This document shows positions 9,675-17,848 of a DNA stretch of 64,000 bases, piece after piece. The DNA is taken from positions 868,001 to 932,000 of the forward strand of contig NZ_JAFCJK010000001.1 of the NCBI RefSeq assembly GCF_018131005.1, written 5' to 3'. The stretch is from Bradyrhizobium lablabi. Its GTDB lineage: Bacteria > Pseudomonadota > Alphaproteobacteria > Rhizobiales > Xanthobacteraceae. The translations under genes and the position numbers were made by a program. Under the pieces are notes generated by a model that saw only the letters and a program-made list of their open reading frames with translations, searched no databases and was not told the DNA's origin. How positions within the stretch are numbered: position 1 is the stretch's first letter; each line of letters opens with the position of its first letter.

Positions 9675-10010
9675 CTATGCCTCGGCCTTTGAGGCGTCGG
9701 CGTCGCCCTTTGGGGCGTCCGTCTCGTCGCCATCGCGATTGAGACGCTCGCGCATTTCCTTGCCGGTCTTGAAGAACGGCACGCTCTTCTGATCCACCGG
9801 CACATGCTCGCCGGTGCGGGGATTGCGCCCGGCGCGCGCAGGACGGTGCTTCACCGAAAAGGCGCCAAAACCGCGGAGCTCGACGCGGTCGCCGCGCGCC
9901 AGCGCCGCGACAATTTCGTCGAGGATCGCATTCACAATGTTCTCGACATCCCGCTGATAGAGGTGCGGGTTGTGCTCGGCAATGCGCTGAACAAGTTCGG
10001 ATTTGATCAT
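9675..10010 (-). CDS. ihfB: Integration host factor subunit beta
   Basis: IHF-beta (111 residues) is the DNA-bending HU-family partner of Ihf[13 protein letters not shown], the [22 protein letters not shown] beta-arm and [14 protein letters not shown] match the family. The last 20 residues are an acidic/alanine-rich extension beyond the canonical fold. The gene follows sppA and precedes lapA, the usual order in this group. Confidence 0.95.
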   Translation of the reverse strand: MIKSELVQRIAEHNPHLYQRDVENIVNAILDEIVAALARGDRVELRGFGAFSVKHRPARAGRNPRTGEHVPVDQKSVPFFKTGKEMRERLNRDGDETDAPKGDADASKAEA

Positions 10011-10182
10011 CGGAAGTGGGATCCGGGAGCTCGCGGAAGTCCATTTCCGTGAAAATGCCTTGAACTGTCAAGACGCTAAATCAATTTTGGACGCCGCGAA
10101 AGCACGTGACAAATAGCCCGATCGGGGAATTAGGGACTTCCCGCAGAGCGGGAAACGCCGAAAGGATACGCTTCCACGCGGT

Positions 10183-11160
10183 TCAATTGGTCCCGGCGGG
10201 GGTCCATAGGGCCAACATGCCGTCGAGTCCGAATCGATCGACCGCCTGAACCAGGCCGCCCTCCTCGATCCGTCGCGCGATGGCGCCGAGTCCAAGCGCA
10301 TCGAGCGTCACGGATGCTGCTGTGCGCAGAAAAGTGAGGTCGCCGAAGCGTGGATTAAGCCTGTAATCACGCACCGGAAGGTCGGGCTTGACTTTCTTCT
10401 CGGCGACCAGCCATGCGATCGCAGTCTTCTCGTCGCCGAGCTGATCGACCAGCTTGAGATCGACCGCCTGCCGGCCGGTGAACACCCGCCCATCCGCGAC
10501 CTTTTCCAAAAGGACGTCATCCATGCCGCGCCGCTCCCTCACCAGTCCGCGGAACCAGGCATAGGAGTCCTTCACGAGCGCGTCGATCGCGGCGCGTGCC
10601 TCCGGACTGGTCGGCTCGAAGCCGTTCGGCGCAGCCTTCAGTGGCGAAGATTTGATCTCTTCCATCTTCACCCCGACGGTTTTCATCAGTTCGGAGACGT
10701 TGGGAAACTGGAACAGCACGCCGATCGAGCCGACCAGCGAGCTCTGCTGGGCAACGATCTGATCGGCGGCGATCGCCGTGATGTAGCCGCCCGACGCGGC
10801 CAATCCCTCGACGACGACGACGAGCGGCTTCTTGGCCTTCAGCCGCACCAGCGATTGATAGAGCTGCTCGGAGCCCGCGGTGGTGCCGCCCGGCGAATTG
10901 ATGTGCAGGATGACGGCCGCGGCCTGCGACTTCTCGAGCCGCTCAAGCGCCTCGACGCGCGCCTGATCGCTGCGGATCAATCCCTCGATCGTGACCCGCG
11001 CGATCGAGCCCGAGGTCGCGAGCACTCCGCGGCCGCCGACCGCAATCACGCCGAAGCCAACGATGGCGGCGATCGCAACGACCGCGGCGGCGACGCGCCA
11101 GAACGTCAGCTTGCGGCGAAGTCGGCGGCGATCCACGATCACGTCTGAATCCAGCGACAT
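10183..11160 (-). CDS. sppA: Signal peptide peptidase SppA (36K type)
   Basis: Membrane-anchored serine protease that degrades cleaved signal peptides. The 325-residue protein has an N-terminal cytoplasmic basic segment, a membrane anchor at about residues 21-42, then a ClpP-like domain. Ser123 in GLAASGGY and Lys175 in SSPLKAAP fit the Ser/Lys dyad of SppA. The length suits the single-domain 36K type rather than the double-length Escherichia coli enzyme. It lies downstream of rpsA, separated from it by a terminator. Confidence 0.93.
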   Translation of the reverse strand: MSLDSDVIVDRRRLRRKLTFWRVAAAVVAIAAIVGFGVIAVGGRGVLATSGSIARVTIEGLIRSDQARVEALERLEKSQAAAVILHINSPGGTTAGSEQLYQSLVRLKAKKPLVVVVEGLAASGGYITAIAADQIVAQQSSLVGSIGVLFQFPNVSELMKTVGVKMEEIKSSPLKAAPNGFEPTSPEARAAIDALVKDSYAWFRGLVRERRGMDDVLLEKVADGRVFTGRQAVDLKLVDQLGDEKTAIAWLVAEKKVKPDLPVRDYRLNPRFGDLTFLRTAASVTLDALGLGAIARRIEEGGLVQAVDRFGLDGMLALWTPAGTN

Positions 11161-11317
11161 GGAATTTCTCCTGAAGCGCGCACTGCCTTCTGCAATCGCA
11201 GCGTCACCATTCGTTTAGCCAAATACATCAATTGCGCCGCAATATGAAGTAAACAAGGCTCGCGTAACCGGCAAGGCCGGACGTGGCGACGCGCAATCCG
11301 GTCACATGGCCTCGAAA

Positions 11318-11348
11318 GCGAAAGGGCCCCGGCGGATGCCGGAGCCCC
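11318..11348 (-). terminator. Rho-independent terminator after rpsA
   Basis: Read on the minus strand, a 10-bp GC-rich stem with one mismatch (11338-11347 with 11324-11333) is followed by TTTCGCTTT. It lies just downstream of the rpsA stop. Confidence 0.8.
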
Positions 11349-11374
11349 TCCGATCGTTCTTCTCGATCGAACGC

Positions 11375-13084
11375 TTACTTGTCGGTGCCGCGGTTCTTGA
11401 GCGCGGTGCCGAGGATGTCGCCGAGGGTCGCACCCGAATCGGAGGAGCCGTACTGCGCGATGGCTTCCTTCTCTTCTGCGACTTCCAGCGCCTTGATCGA
11501 GACCTGCACCTTGCGGGCCTTCTTGTCGAACTGGATGACGCGGGCGTCGACCTTCTCGCCGACCGCGAAGCGTTCGGCGCGCTGGTCGTTGCGGTCGCGC
11601 GCAAGCTCAGACCGCTTGATGAAGGTGGTGAAGTCGGTGCCCGAGATCTTCACCTCGATGCCGCCCTCCTTCACTTCGAGCACTTCGCAGGTCACGACCG
11701 CTCCCTTCTTGACGTCGCCCGGTTCGGCGAAGGGGTCGCCTTCGAGCTGCTTGACGCCGAGCGAGATGCGCTCCTTCTCGACATCGACATCCAGCACCAC
11801 GGCCTTGACCATGTCGCCCTTCTTGAAGTTGTCGATGACCTGCTCGCCCGGAAGCTTCCAATCGAGGTCGGAGAGGTGGACCATGCCGTCGACGTCGCCA
11901 TCGAGGCCGAGGAACAGACCGAACTCGGTCTTGTTCTTGACCTCGCCCTCGACCACGGAACCGACCGGGAACTTCTCGACGAAGACCTCCCAGGGATTGC
12001 GCATGGTTTGCTTGAGGCCGAGCGAGATGCGGCGCTTGACGGAATCCACTTCCAACACCTGCACTTCGACTTCCTGCGAGGTCGATACGATCTTGCCGGG
12101 GTGCATGTTCTTCTTGGTCCACGACATCTCGGAGACGTGGATCAGGCCTTCGATGCCCGGCTCGAGCTCGACGAACGCGCCGTAGTCGGTGATGTTGGTG
12201 ACACGGCCGGTGAAGCGGGCGCCAAGCGGATACTTCGCCTCGATGCCCTGCCACGGATCGTCCAGCAACTGCTTCATGCCGAGCGAGATGCGGTGCGTTT
12301 CGTGGTTGATCTTGATGATCTTGACCTTCACCGTCTGCCCGATGGTCAGCACCTCGGTCGGGTGGTTGACGCGTCGCCACGCGATGTCGGTGACGTGCAG
12401 CAGGCCGTCGATGCCGCCGAGGTCAACGAACGCTCCGTAATCCGTGATGTTCTTGACCACGCCGTCGATCACCTGGCCCTCTTCGAGGTTCTGCACCAGC
12501 TCCTGGCGCTGCTCGGCGCGGGTCTCTTCCAGAACCGTGCGGCGCGACACCACGATGTTGCCGCGGCGACGGTCCATCTTGAGGATCTGGAACGGCTGCG
12601 AATTGTTCATCAAGGGCGCAACGTCGCGGATCGGACGGATGTCGACCTGCGAACGCGGCAGGAAGGCCACGGCACCGTCGAGGTCGACGGTAAAGCCGCC
12701 CTTGACCTGGTTGAAGATGACGCCGTTGACCTTTTCGTTGTTCTGGAAAGCCTTCTCGAGCTTGCCCCAGCTCTCTTCGCGGCGCGCCTTGTCGCGCGAC
12801 AGCACGGCTTCTCCGAGCGCATTCTCGATGCGGTCGAGGAACACCTCAACGGTGTCGCCGACCTTCAGATCGCTGTCGCGACCGGGGCCGGAAAATTCGC
12901 GCAACGCGACGCGACCTTCGGTCTTCAGGCCGACGTCGATGACGGCCATGTCTTTCTCAATTGCGACCACCTTGCCCTTGATGACCGAGCTTTCCTGCAA
13001 ATTGCCGCCGGCAAAGGACTCATCAAGCATCGCCGCGAAATCGTCGCGGGTCGGATTATATGAAGACGCAGTATTCGAAGCCAT
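11375..13084 (-). CDS. rpsA: 30S ribosomal protein S1
   Basis: Ribosomal protein S1 (569 residues) binds mRNA at the 30S subunit and helps translation initiation. Six S1 OB-fold repeats can be followed, including successive TDYGAFVDLGG, TDYGAFVELEPG and TEFGLFLGLDGD units with characteristic GLIHVSEMSW-type endings. The N terminus (MASNTASSYNPTRDDFAAMLDESF) is family-like. It follows cmk after a 416-base spacer that carries its own promoter-like sequence. In other bacteria S1 represses its own translation through a long leader. Confidence 0.97.
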   Translation of the reverse strand: MASNTASSYNPTRDDFAAMLDESFAGGNLQESSVIKGKVVAIEKDMAVIDVGLKTEGRVALREFSGPGRDSDLKVGDTVEVFLDRIENALGEAVLSRDKARREESWGKLEKAFQNNEKVNGVIFNQVKGGFTVDLDGAVAFLPRSQVDIRPIRDVAPLMNNSQPFQILKMDRRRGNIVVSRRTVLEETRAEQRQELVQNLEEGQVIDGVVKNITDYGAFVDLGGIDGLLHVTDIAWRRVNHPTEVLTIGQTVKVKIIKINHETHRISLGMKQLLDDPWQGIEAKYPLGARFTGRVTNITDYGAFVELEPGIEGLIHVSEMSWTKKNMHPGKIVSTSQEVEVQVLEVDSVKRRISLGLKQTMRNPWEVFVEKFPVGSVVEGEVKNKTEFGLFLGLDGDVDGMVHLSDLDWKLPGEQVIDNFKKGDMVKAVVLDVDVEKERISLGVKQLEGDPFAEPGDVKKGAVVTCEVLEVKEGGIEVKISGTDFTTFIKRSELARDRNDQRAERFAVGEKVDARVIQFDKKARKVQVSIKALEVAEEKEAIAQYGSSDSGATLGDILGTALKNRGTDK

Positions 13085-13500
13085 TTGTTCTCCAGGTGCG
13101 GGATCGTGCCGGCCGTTCGGGTTGATGGGCGCACCGCGCGTGAAGTGTCAGGGTTCCGCAAACCCCGACGGCCGCTCGTTGCGGGAGGCGCAACAGCGGG
13201 CCGGCAGCATGACTGCACGTTCGGCACGTTTGATTTTATCCGGGGCCTGAAGCGAAAGTATCGAGCTCAAGACAGGGAGCGGGCATTCCTCCAGATACGG
13301 CAGGGGCTAAAACCCGTCGCCGGCCCGCTCGGACACAGCCTCGATCACGTCGATGGTTGGCCCGGACGGCGCTGATATAGCGCCGAGACCCTTCTTCGGC
13401 AAGCGGAAATGCCCGATTTGCGCGGCCAGAAGGCTGCTGCAGCGCATGCCGGCGCTCCAAATGTCGCACTTCAACGCCTTCGCGGCCCTCGGATCATACC
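13085..13500 (-). other. Long spacer between cmk and rpsA (rpsA leader)
   Basis: I find no supported gene here. The frames open on either strand lack conserved patterns. The stretch probably holds the rpsA promoter and a leader of nearly 300 nucleotides. Confidence 0.6.
13375..13402 (-). promoter_or_regulatory. Candidate rpsA promoter
   Basis: On the minus strand TTGCCG (13397-13402) and CTATAT (13375-13380) are 16 bases apart, a plausible -35/-10 pair for a housekeeping sigma factor. A GGCGCT/AGCGCC inverted repeat overlaps the -10. Transcripts would start about 290 bases before the rpsA ATG. Confidence 0.45.
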
Positions 13501-14130
13501 TCAGCGTTTGGCGCGGACCGACTCGACGATGGCGATGGCAGCGCGCACGCCAGCCTCGATGTCGAGGTTGGAATTGTCGAGGGTATGGGCGTCCGGGGCC
13601 GGCCGCAGCGGCGCGATCGCGCGGTTCTGATCGCGCTCGTCGCGCTTGAGAATGTCGGCGAGCACCGCCTCCTCATTGGCGTTCTCGCCGCGGGCGCGCG
13701 CCTCGAGCGTCCGCCGCCGCGCCCGCACCCGAGGGTCGGCGACCACGAATATCTTTACGTCGGCATGCGGGCAGATTACCGTGCCGATGTCACGGCCATC
13801 GAGCACGGCGCCCGGCGGATCGGCGGCGAACTGACGCTGGAAATTGACCAGCACCTCGCGCACCTCCGGAATCGCCGAGACCACCGAGGCCGCCTCGCCG
13901 ACCGTCTGCGTTTTCAGGATCGGATTGCCGAATTTCTCGGGATCGAGCTCCAGCGCGGCGGCGACTGCCAGCACCTCGTTGCTCAGTTCGGCGCCGGCCT
14001 CCAACATCGCATAGGCCACCGCGCGATAGATCACGCCAGTGTCGAGATGGCGGTAGCCGTAATGGTGGGCAAGGCGCTTGCCGAGCGTGCCCTTGCCTGA
14101 GGCGGCGGGTCCGTCGATGGCGATAATCAT
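13501..14130 (-). CDS. cmk: Cytidylate kinase
   Basis: Cmk (209 residues) phosphorylates CMP and dCMP with ATP. The P-loop GPAASGKGT lies at residues 7-15, followed by LDTGVIYRA and [19 protein letters not shown], all typical. The ATG overlaps the aroA stop by four bases (ATGA), so the two are translationally coupled. aroA-cmk-rpsA is a conserved order in Proteobacteria. Confidence 0.96.
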   Translation of the reverse strand: MIIAIDGPAASGKGTLGKRLAHHYGYRHLDTGVIYRAVAYAMLEAGAELSNEVLAVAAALELDPEKFGNPILKTQTVGEAASVVSAIPEVREVLVNFQRQFAADPPGAVLDGRDIGTVICPHADVKIFVVADPRVRARRRTLEARARGENANEEAVLADILKRDERDQNRAIAPLRPAPDAHTLDNSNLDIEAGVRAAIAIVESVRAKR

Positions 14131-15464
14131 GCGAATTCAGCTCCGAGCGAGCGCATCATCGGAATGAAATCCGGGAAACTGGTGGCGATAAAGGCGGTGT
14201 CGTCGACCTTGACCGGCTTGTCCGAGGCAAGGCCCATCACCAGCGCCGACATCGCGATGCGATGATCCATATGGGTGGCGACGAGGCCGCCACCGTCGAC
14301 GTGCCCCCTGCCTTCGACAATCAGGTCGTCGCCGGAGATCTCGACCTTGACGCCGTTGACGCGCAGCATGTCGGCGGTCGCCGCGAGGCGGTCGGATTCC
14401 TTGACACGCAATTCCTGCAAGCCGCGCATGATCGTGGTGCCTTCGGCAAAGCTCGCCGCGACCGCCAGCACCAGATATTCGTCGATCATCGAGGGCGCGC
14501 GCTCCGGCGGCACCTCGACGCCGCGCAGCTTGGAGGCTCGCACGCGCAATTGCGCCATCGGTTCGCCCGCATCGCTCCGCACCTCGCTCTCCTCGATGGA
14601 CGCGCCCATCTCGCGCAGCGTGGTGAACAGGCCGGTGCGCAGCGGATTGGTCATCACGTCGGAGAAGATGACGTCAGAGCCTTCGACGATCAGCGCAGCC
14701 ACGATCGGGAATGACGCGGATGACGGATCGGCGGGCACGACGACCTCGGCGCCGTGCAGTTCGGGCTCACCGGTGAGCGTGATCCGGCGGCCGTGGCTGC
14801 CCTCCTTGACCGATGAAATCTCGGCGCCGAAATGCTTGAGCATCAATTCGGTATGGTCGCGGCTCGCTTCCTGCTCGATCACGGCCGTGACGCCGGGCGC
14901 CGAGAGGCCGGCGAGCAGCACGGCGGACTTGATCTGTGCCGAGGCGACCGGCGTCCTGTAGACGATCGGCACCGGATAGCGCGCGCCGTGCAGCGTCAGC
15001 GGCAGCCGGCCGCTCTCCCGGATGTCGCCGATCCTGGCGCCCATCAATTCGAGGGGATCGAGGATGCGGCGCATCGGTCGGCTCCGCAGCGAGGCGTCGC
15101 CGTCGAACACGGCCTTGATCGGACACCCCGCGACCGCGCCCATCACCAGGCGGCAACCGGTGCCGGAATTGCCGAAATCGAGCGCCCCTGCGGGCTCAGC
15201 GAAGCCGCCGACGCCAACCCCGCGGACCGACCAGGCAAAAGGTGCGATCCGCTCTACGTGAGCGCCCAGCGCGCGCATCGATCTGGCGGTGTTGAGCACG
15301 TCCTCGCCCTCAAGCAGGCCGGAAATGCGGGTTTCGCCGACCGCGAACGAGCCCAGGATCAGGGCGCGGTGGGAGATCGACTTGTCGCCGGGAACGCGGA
15401 CCTGGCCGGCCAAGGGGCCGCTCGCGCGGGCTTCAAGCGGGGTCGGGGTATCGGAATGGGTCAA
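14127..15464 (-). CDS. aroA: 3-phosphoshikimate 1-carboxyvinyltransferase (EPSP synthase)
   Basis: EPSP synthase (445 residues) joins shikimate-3-phosphate and PEP in the shikimate pathway. [29 protein letters not shown] and LRVKESDR motifs are present, and the layout resembles class II enzymes such as that of Agrobacterium CP4. CP4 carries Ala100, linked to glyphosate insensitivity, where this protein has Gly (GNSGT rather than GNAAT). The start is a TTG at 15464, preceded by GAGAGGA at seven bases; an in-frame ATG further upstream lacks a good site. It overlaps cmk by four bases. Confidence 0.95.
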   Translation of the reverse strand: MTHSDTPTPLEARASGPLAGQVRVPGDKSISHRALILGSFAVGETRISGLLEGEDVLNTARSMRALGAHVERIAPFAWSVRGVGVGGFAEPAGALDFGNSGTGCRLVMGAVAGCPIKAVFDGDASLRSRPMRRILDPLELMGARIGDIRESGRLPLTLHGARYPVPIVYRTPVASAQIKSAVLLAGLSAPGVTAVIEQEASRDHTELMLKHFGAEISSVKEGSHGRRITLTGEPELHGAEVVVPADPSSASFPIVAALIVEGSDVIFSDVMTNPLRTGLFTTLREMGASIEESEVRSDAGEPMAQLRVRASKLRGVEVPPERAPSMIDEYLVLAVAASFAEGTTIMRGLQELRVKESDRLAATADMLRVNGVKVEISGDDLIVEGRGHVDGGGLVATHMDHRIAMSALVMGLASDKPVKVDDTAFIATSFPDFIPMMRSLGAEFA

Positions 15465-15610
15465 GATTGTGTCCTCTCGCGCCGCGGCAGGTATCACATA
15501 GGCAACACCGCGTCACGCGCCCGTCAAATGCGCGCAAACCGCTATTGACAGCGGCCCCTCAACTAGCCAAGTGAAACACCGTTTTTCAGGAAAATTCCCA
15601 GGATCTCCAC

Positions 15611-16015
15611 GTGGCCAAGTCCGATCTCGGAACCAAGCGCATTTGCCCAACGACGGGCAAGAAATTCTACGACCTGAACAAGAATCCGGTTATCTCACCC
15701 TACACCGGTGAGGTCGTGCCAATCGCGCCTGTCGCCCCGACGCGCGGCCGCGCCGCCGCTGCCGCCGCCGCGACTGCGACCGACGTGCCGGAGGCCGCGG
15801 AAGCCGAAGAATTGGTCTCGCTCGAGGAAGCCGACGCCGAGGAGAACACCGGGAAGGTCAAGGCCGTGGTTCCCGAATCCGAGGACGATATCGAGATCGA
15901 TGAGACCATCGAGGACGATGACGACGACGATTCGACCTTCATCGCCGACGAGGAAGAGGGCGATGAAGACGTGACCGACATCATTGGCGACGTCGGAAGC
16001 GACGAAGAGACTTGA
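15611..16015 (+). CDS. TIGR02300 / FYDLN-acid family protein
   Basis: Protein of 134 residues of the alphaproteobacterial FYDLN-acid family (TIGR02300); function unknown. The N terminus carries the signature CPTTGKKFYDLNKNPVISPYTGE. A central Ala-rich segment follows, then a strongly acidic tail (long Asp/Glu runs from about residue 60), suggesting a disordered polyanionic region. The start is GTG at 15611. A TTGACA at 15545-15550 may be its -35 element, though no clear -10 was found. It is divergent from aroA and is followed by tRNA-Ala. Confidence 0.85.
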   Translation: MAKSDLGTKRICPTTGKKFYDLNKNPVISPYTGEVVPIAPVAPTRGRAAAAAAATATDVPEAAEAEELVSLEEADAEENTGKVKAVVPESEDDIEIDETIEDDDDDDSTFIADEEEGDEDVTDIIGDVGSDEET

Positions 16016-16071
16016 GATCGATCCAGAACTGTGTTCTGGGTCTCCACCGCGGGTCGCCCAAGACCGGCGGG

Positions 16072-16095
16072 AGCAGGGTTAGAGAGCACCCTGCT
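16072..16095 (+). terminator. Hairpin between the FYDLN gene and tRNA-Ala
   Basis: AGCAGGGT (16072-16079) and ACCCTGCT (16088-16095) form a perfect 8-bp stem with an 8-base loop. There is no real T-run, so it may be a weak terminator or processing site. A smaller CCAGAAC/GTTCTGG hairpin is at 16023-16039. Confidence 0.4.
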
Positions 16096-16108
16096 ATTGT
16101 ACCCTCAC

Positions 16109-16184
<76 letters not shown>

Positions 16185-16187
16185 CGC

Positions 16188-16270
16188 TTCGCCCTTCGGG
16201 CTCCGCGTGGCGCAGCCGCGTGGTGCCCGAACGGTGAGGTGTGGTGTCCGGCGTAGCCCGAAGGGCGAAG
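16188..16270. repeat. Inverted repeat between tRNA-Ala and the GIY-YIG gene
   Basis: A perfect 16-bp inverted pair, CTTCGCCCTTCGGGCT (16188-16203) and its complement at 16255-16270, brackets GTGG-rich sequence. Each arm is itself palindromic (CCCTTCGGG). It begins four bases after the tRNA and ends 16 bases before the GIY-YIG start codon. Confidence 0.8.
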
Positions 16271-16286
16271 ACGGACTGGTGAATCG

Positions 16287-16526
16287 ATGTGGTACGTCTA
16301 CATCATCCGCAGCATCGAGTTCCCTGAGCAGGTATACGTCGGCGCAACCGCCGATTTGAAGCGTAGAATTCCCGAGCACAACGCCGGCAAATCCGCGCAC
16401 ACGGCGAAATTCAGACCTTGGACGCTTGTTCGGTACTGCGCATTCCCGGACAAATACAAGGCATTGGCGTTCGAGAAATATCTCAAATCCCACTCCGGCC
16501 GGGCCTTTGCCAAGAAGCGCCTTTAG
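16287..16526 (+). CDS. Small GIY-YIG nuclease superfamily protein
   Basis: Protein of 79 residues made of a bare GIY-YIG domain (UPF0213/YhbQ size). The modified motif YVYII begins at residue 3, followed by VYVGAT at 16-21, the basic LKRRIPEHN with catalytic-type Arg and His, and FEKYLKS with the metal-binding Glu63. Such orphan domains are common in Hyphomicrobiales, and their role is unknown. It lies directly downstream of tRNA-Ala and a 16-bp inverted repeat, and is convergent with ohrR with only 13 bases between them. Confidence 0.88.
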   Translation: MWYVYIIRSIEFPEQVYVGATADLKRRIPEHNAGKSAHTAKFRPWTLVRYCAFPDKYKALAFEKYLKSHSGRAFAKKRL

Positions 16527-16539
16527 CTACCGGCTCGCC

Positions 16540-17010
16540 CTACTCCTCCAGTACGGCATTCAGCCGGTCGCGTAACGCGACGATCTCGTTCTTCATCGTC
16601 ATCAGTTCACCAACCGAACAGGCCGAGGCCGCCACGATCGACTGCGGAACAGCCCTCGCCTTCTCGCGCAACGCTTGGCCCTGCGGAGTCAGGGCGATCA
16701 GCGTCTGGCGTTCATCCTCGGTGCCGCGGGCCCGCTTGATCAATTGCGCCGCCTCCAGCCGCTTGAGCAGCGGTGTAAGTGTGCCGGAGTCGAGAAACAG
16801 GCGCTCGCCGATGTCCTTGACCGGGACACCGTCGCGCTCCCAGAGCGTCAGCATCACGAGATATTGCGGATAGGTGAGGCCGAGACGGTCGAGCAGCGGC
16901 TTGTAGACGCGATTGAACGCGTGGGTCGCCGAATAGACCGCGAAGCAGATCTGATTGTCCAGCCGCAGCGCCTGGTCCGCCGTTAGTTTTCTGACCATAT
17001 GCGATCTCAT
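16540..17010 (-). CDS. ohrR: MarR-family organic peroxide sensor OhrR
   Basis: OhrR represses ohr until its reactive cysteine is oxidised by organic hydroperoxides. The 156-residue protein has the MarR winged helix (LFLDSGTLTPLLKRLE recognition region, GTEDERQ wing). It carries the sensing cysteine at 22 in LDNQICFAVYSA, and a second cysteine at 131, placing it with two-Cys OhrR proteins such as that of Xanthomonas. The ATG at 17010 has GGAG five bases upstream and puts the cysteine exactly at position 22. It is divergent from ohr. Confidence 0.92.
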   Translation of the reverse strand: MRSHMVRKLTADQALRLDNQICFAVYSATHAFNRVYKPLLDRLGLTYPQYLVMLTLWERDGVPVKDIGERLFLDSGTLTPLLKRLEAAQLIKRARGTEDERQTLIALTPQGQALREKARAVPQSIVAASACSVGELMTMKNEIVALRDRLNAVLEE

Positions 17011-17059
17011 CGAATCTCCAAATTCTGCGATGATTGTGGGGGCGCGCGACGGCGGATTC

Positions 17060-17073
17060 AATTGCGAACAATT
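17060..17073. promoter_or_regulatory. Possible second OhrR site (ohrR side)
   Basis: AATTG and CAATT are separated by CGAA just upstream of ohrR. Its half-site resembles the stronger operator near ohr, so it could mediate autoregulation. Confidence 0.35.
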
Positions 17074-17101
17074 AAACGTGAGGCCGTGCTTTTTGTATTG
17101 T

Positions 17102-17118
17102 ACACAATCTAATTGTGT
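17102..17118. promoter_or_regulatory. Candidate OhrR operator upstream of ohr
   Basis: ACACAAT-CTA-ATTGTGT is a perfect 7-bp inverted repeat, AT-rich like known OhrR boxes. It lies just upstream of a TATACT -10-like element (17125-17130) in the divergent spacer, where a bound repressor would block ohr transcription. Confidence 0.65.
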
Positions 17119-17160
17119 GAAATCTATACTGCGTCGAAACCAAGCTAGAGGGAGATCCCC

Positions 17161-17586
17161 ATGTCAGTGAATGTGCTCTACAAGACCAGCGCCAAGGCAA
17201 CCGGCGGCCGTGACGGCCACGCCGCAACCCTCGACGGCGCGCTCGACGTCAAGCTCGCGACCCCGAAGGAACTCGGCGGCGGCGGTGGCGCCGGCAACAA
17301 TCCCGAGCAATTGTTCGCAGCCGGCTACGCCGCCTGCTTCATCGGCGCCATGAAGTTTGTGGCCTCGCAGGGCGGTCCGAAGGTTCCCGCGGACACCTCG
17401 GTGACCTCGACGGTCGGTATCGGCCCGCGCTCGGCAGGTGGCTTTGGCCTCGCGGTCGAACTCGCCATCTCGCTGCCCGGCGTTCCCCGTGGCGAGGCCG
17501 AGGCGCTGGTGGAGAAGGCCCACCAGGTATGCCCCTATTCCAACGCGACCCGCGGCAATGTGGATGTGAAGCTCACCGTCGTCTAG
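17161..17586 (+). CDS. ohr: Organic hydroperoxide resistance protein Ohr
   Basis: Ohr (141 residues) is a thiol peroxidase that reduces organic hydroperoxides using lipoylated partners. Reactive cysteines are Cys59 in GYAACF and Cys124 in VCPYSNAT, the two family signatures, and Glu50 in NNPEQLF is also conserved. The start ATG is preceded by AGAGGGAG. It is divergently paired with ohrR and closed by a terminator. Confidence 0.96.
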   Translation: MSVNVLYKTSAKATGGRDGHAATLDGALDVKLATPKELGGGGGAGNNPEQLFAAGYAACFIGAMKFVASQGGPKVPADTSVTSTVGIGPRSAGGFGLAVELAISLPGVPRGEAEALVEKAHQVCPYSNATRGNVDVKLTVV

Positions 17587-17610
17587 TTCGGCGACAGAAT
17601 CCGCGACGCG

Positions 17611-17643
17611 AAATGGCCCGCTCCTCTCGGCGGGCCATTTTGC
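17611..17643 (+). terminator. Rho-independent terminator after ohr
   Basis: TGGCCCGC (17614-17621) pairs with GCGGGCCA (17630-17637), followed by TTTTG and flanked by AAA upstream. Confidence 0.85.
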
Positions 17644-17716
17644 GTTCCCCCAGCATGCGGGCGCGCGTGCCAGGCCATTGCTGGGGCTCGCGAAGACCGC
17701 TAGCTCTGGGAGCCAC

Positions 17717-17815
17717 GAGATCATGATGCGATTCCGTCGAATTGCATCATGATCTCATATCTTCGTTTGAGCATGATCCTTTCGGAAAACCGCTGCACAC
17801 TTTTCCGGATCATGC
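17717..17815. repeat. Two long palindromes upstream of the CoA-transferase gene
   Basis: The first is a perfect 13-bp inverted pair starting GAGATCATGATGC (17717-17729 with 17744-17756), extendable inward to about 18 bp. The second runs GCATGATCC...GGATCATGC (17771-17815) with a nested GGAAAA/TTTTCC. I recognise the second type as a dispersed palindrome common in Hyphomicrobiales genomes. Confidence 0.75.
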
Positions 17816-17848
17816 CTAGACGATCCCATCTGAACGAAGGTTGCTTCC

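Noticed and set aside
11306..13063. A 585-codon open frame on the plus strand opposite rpsA
   Set aside because: It is the complement of six S1 repeats, shows no family pattern of its own, and arises from high-GC codon bias.
13236..13469. A 77-codon frame in the rpsA leader
   Set aside because: Composition is arginine-rich and typical of noncoding GC-rich DNA, with no family resemblance.
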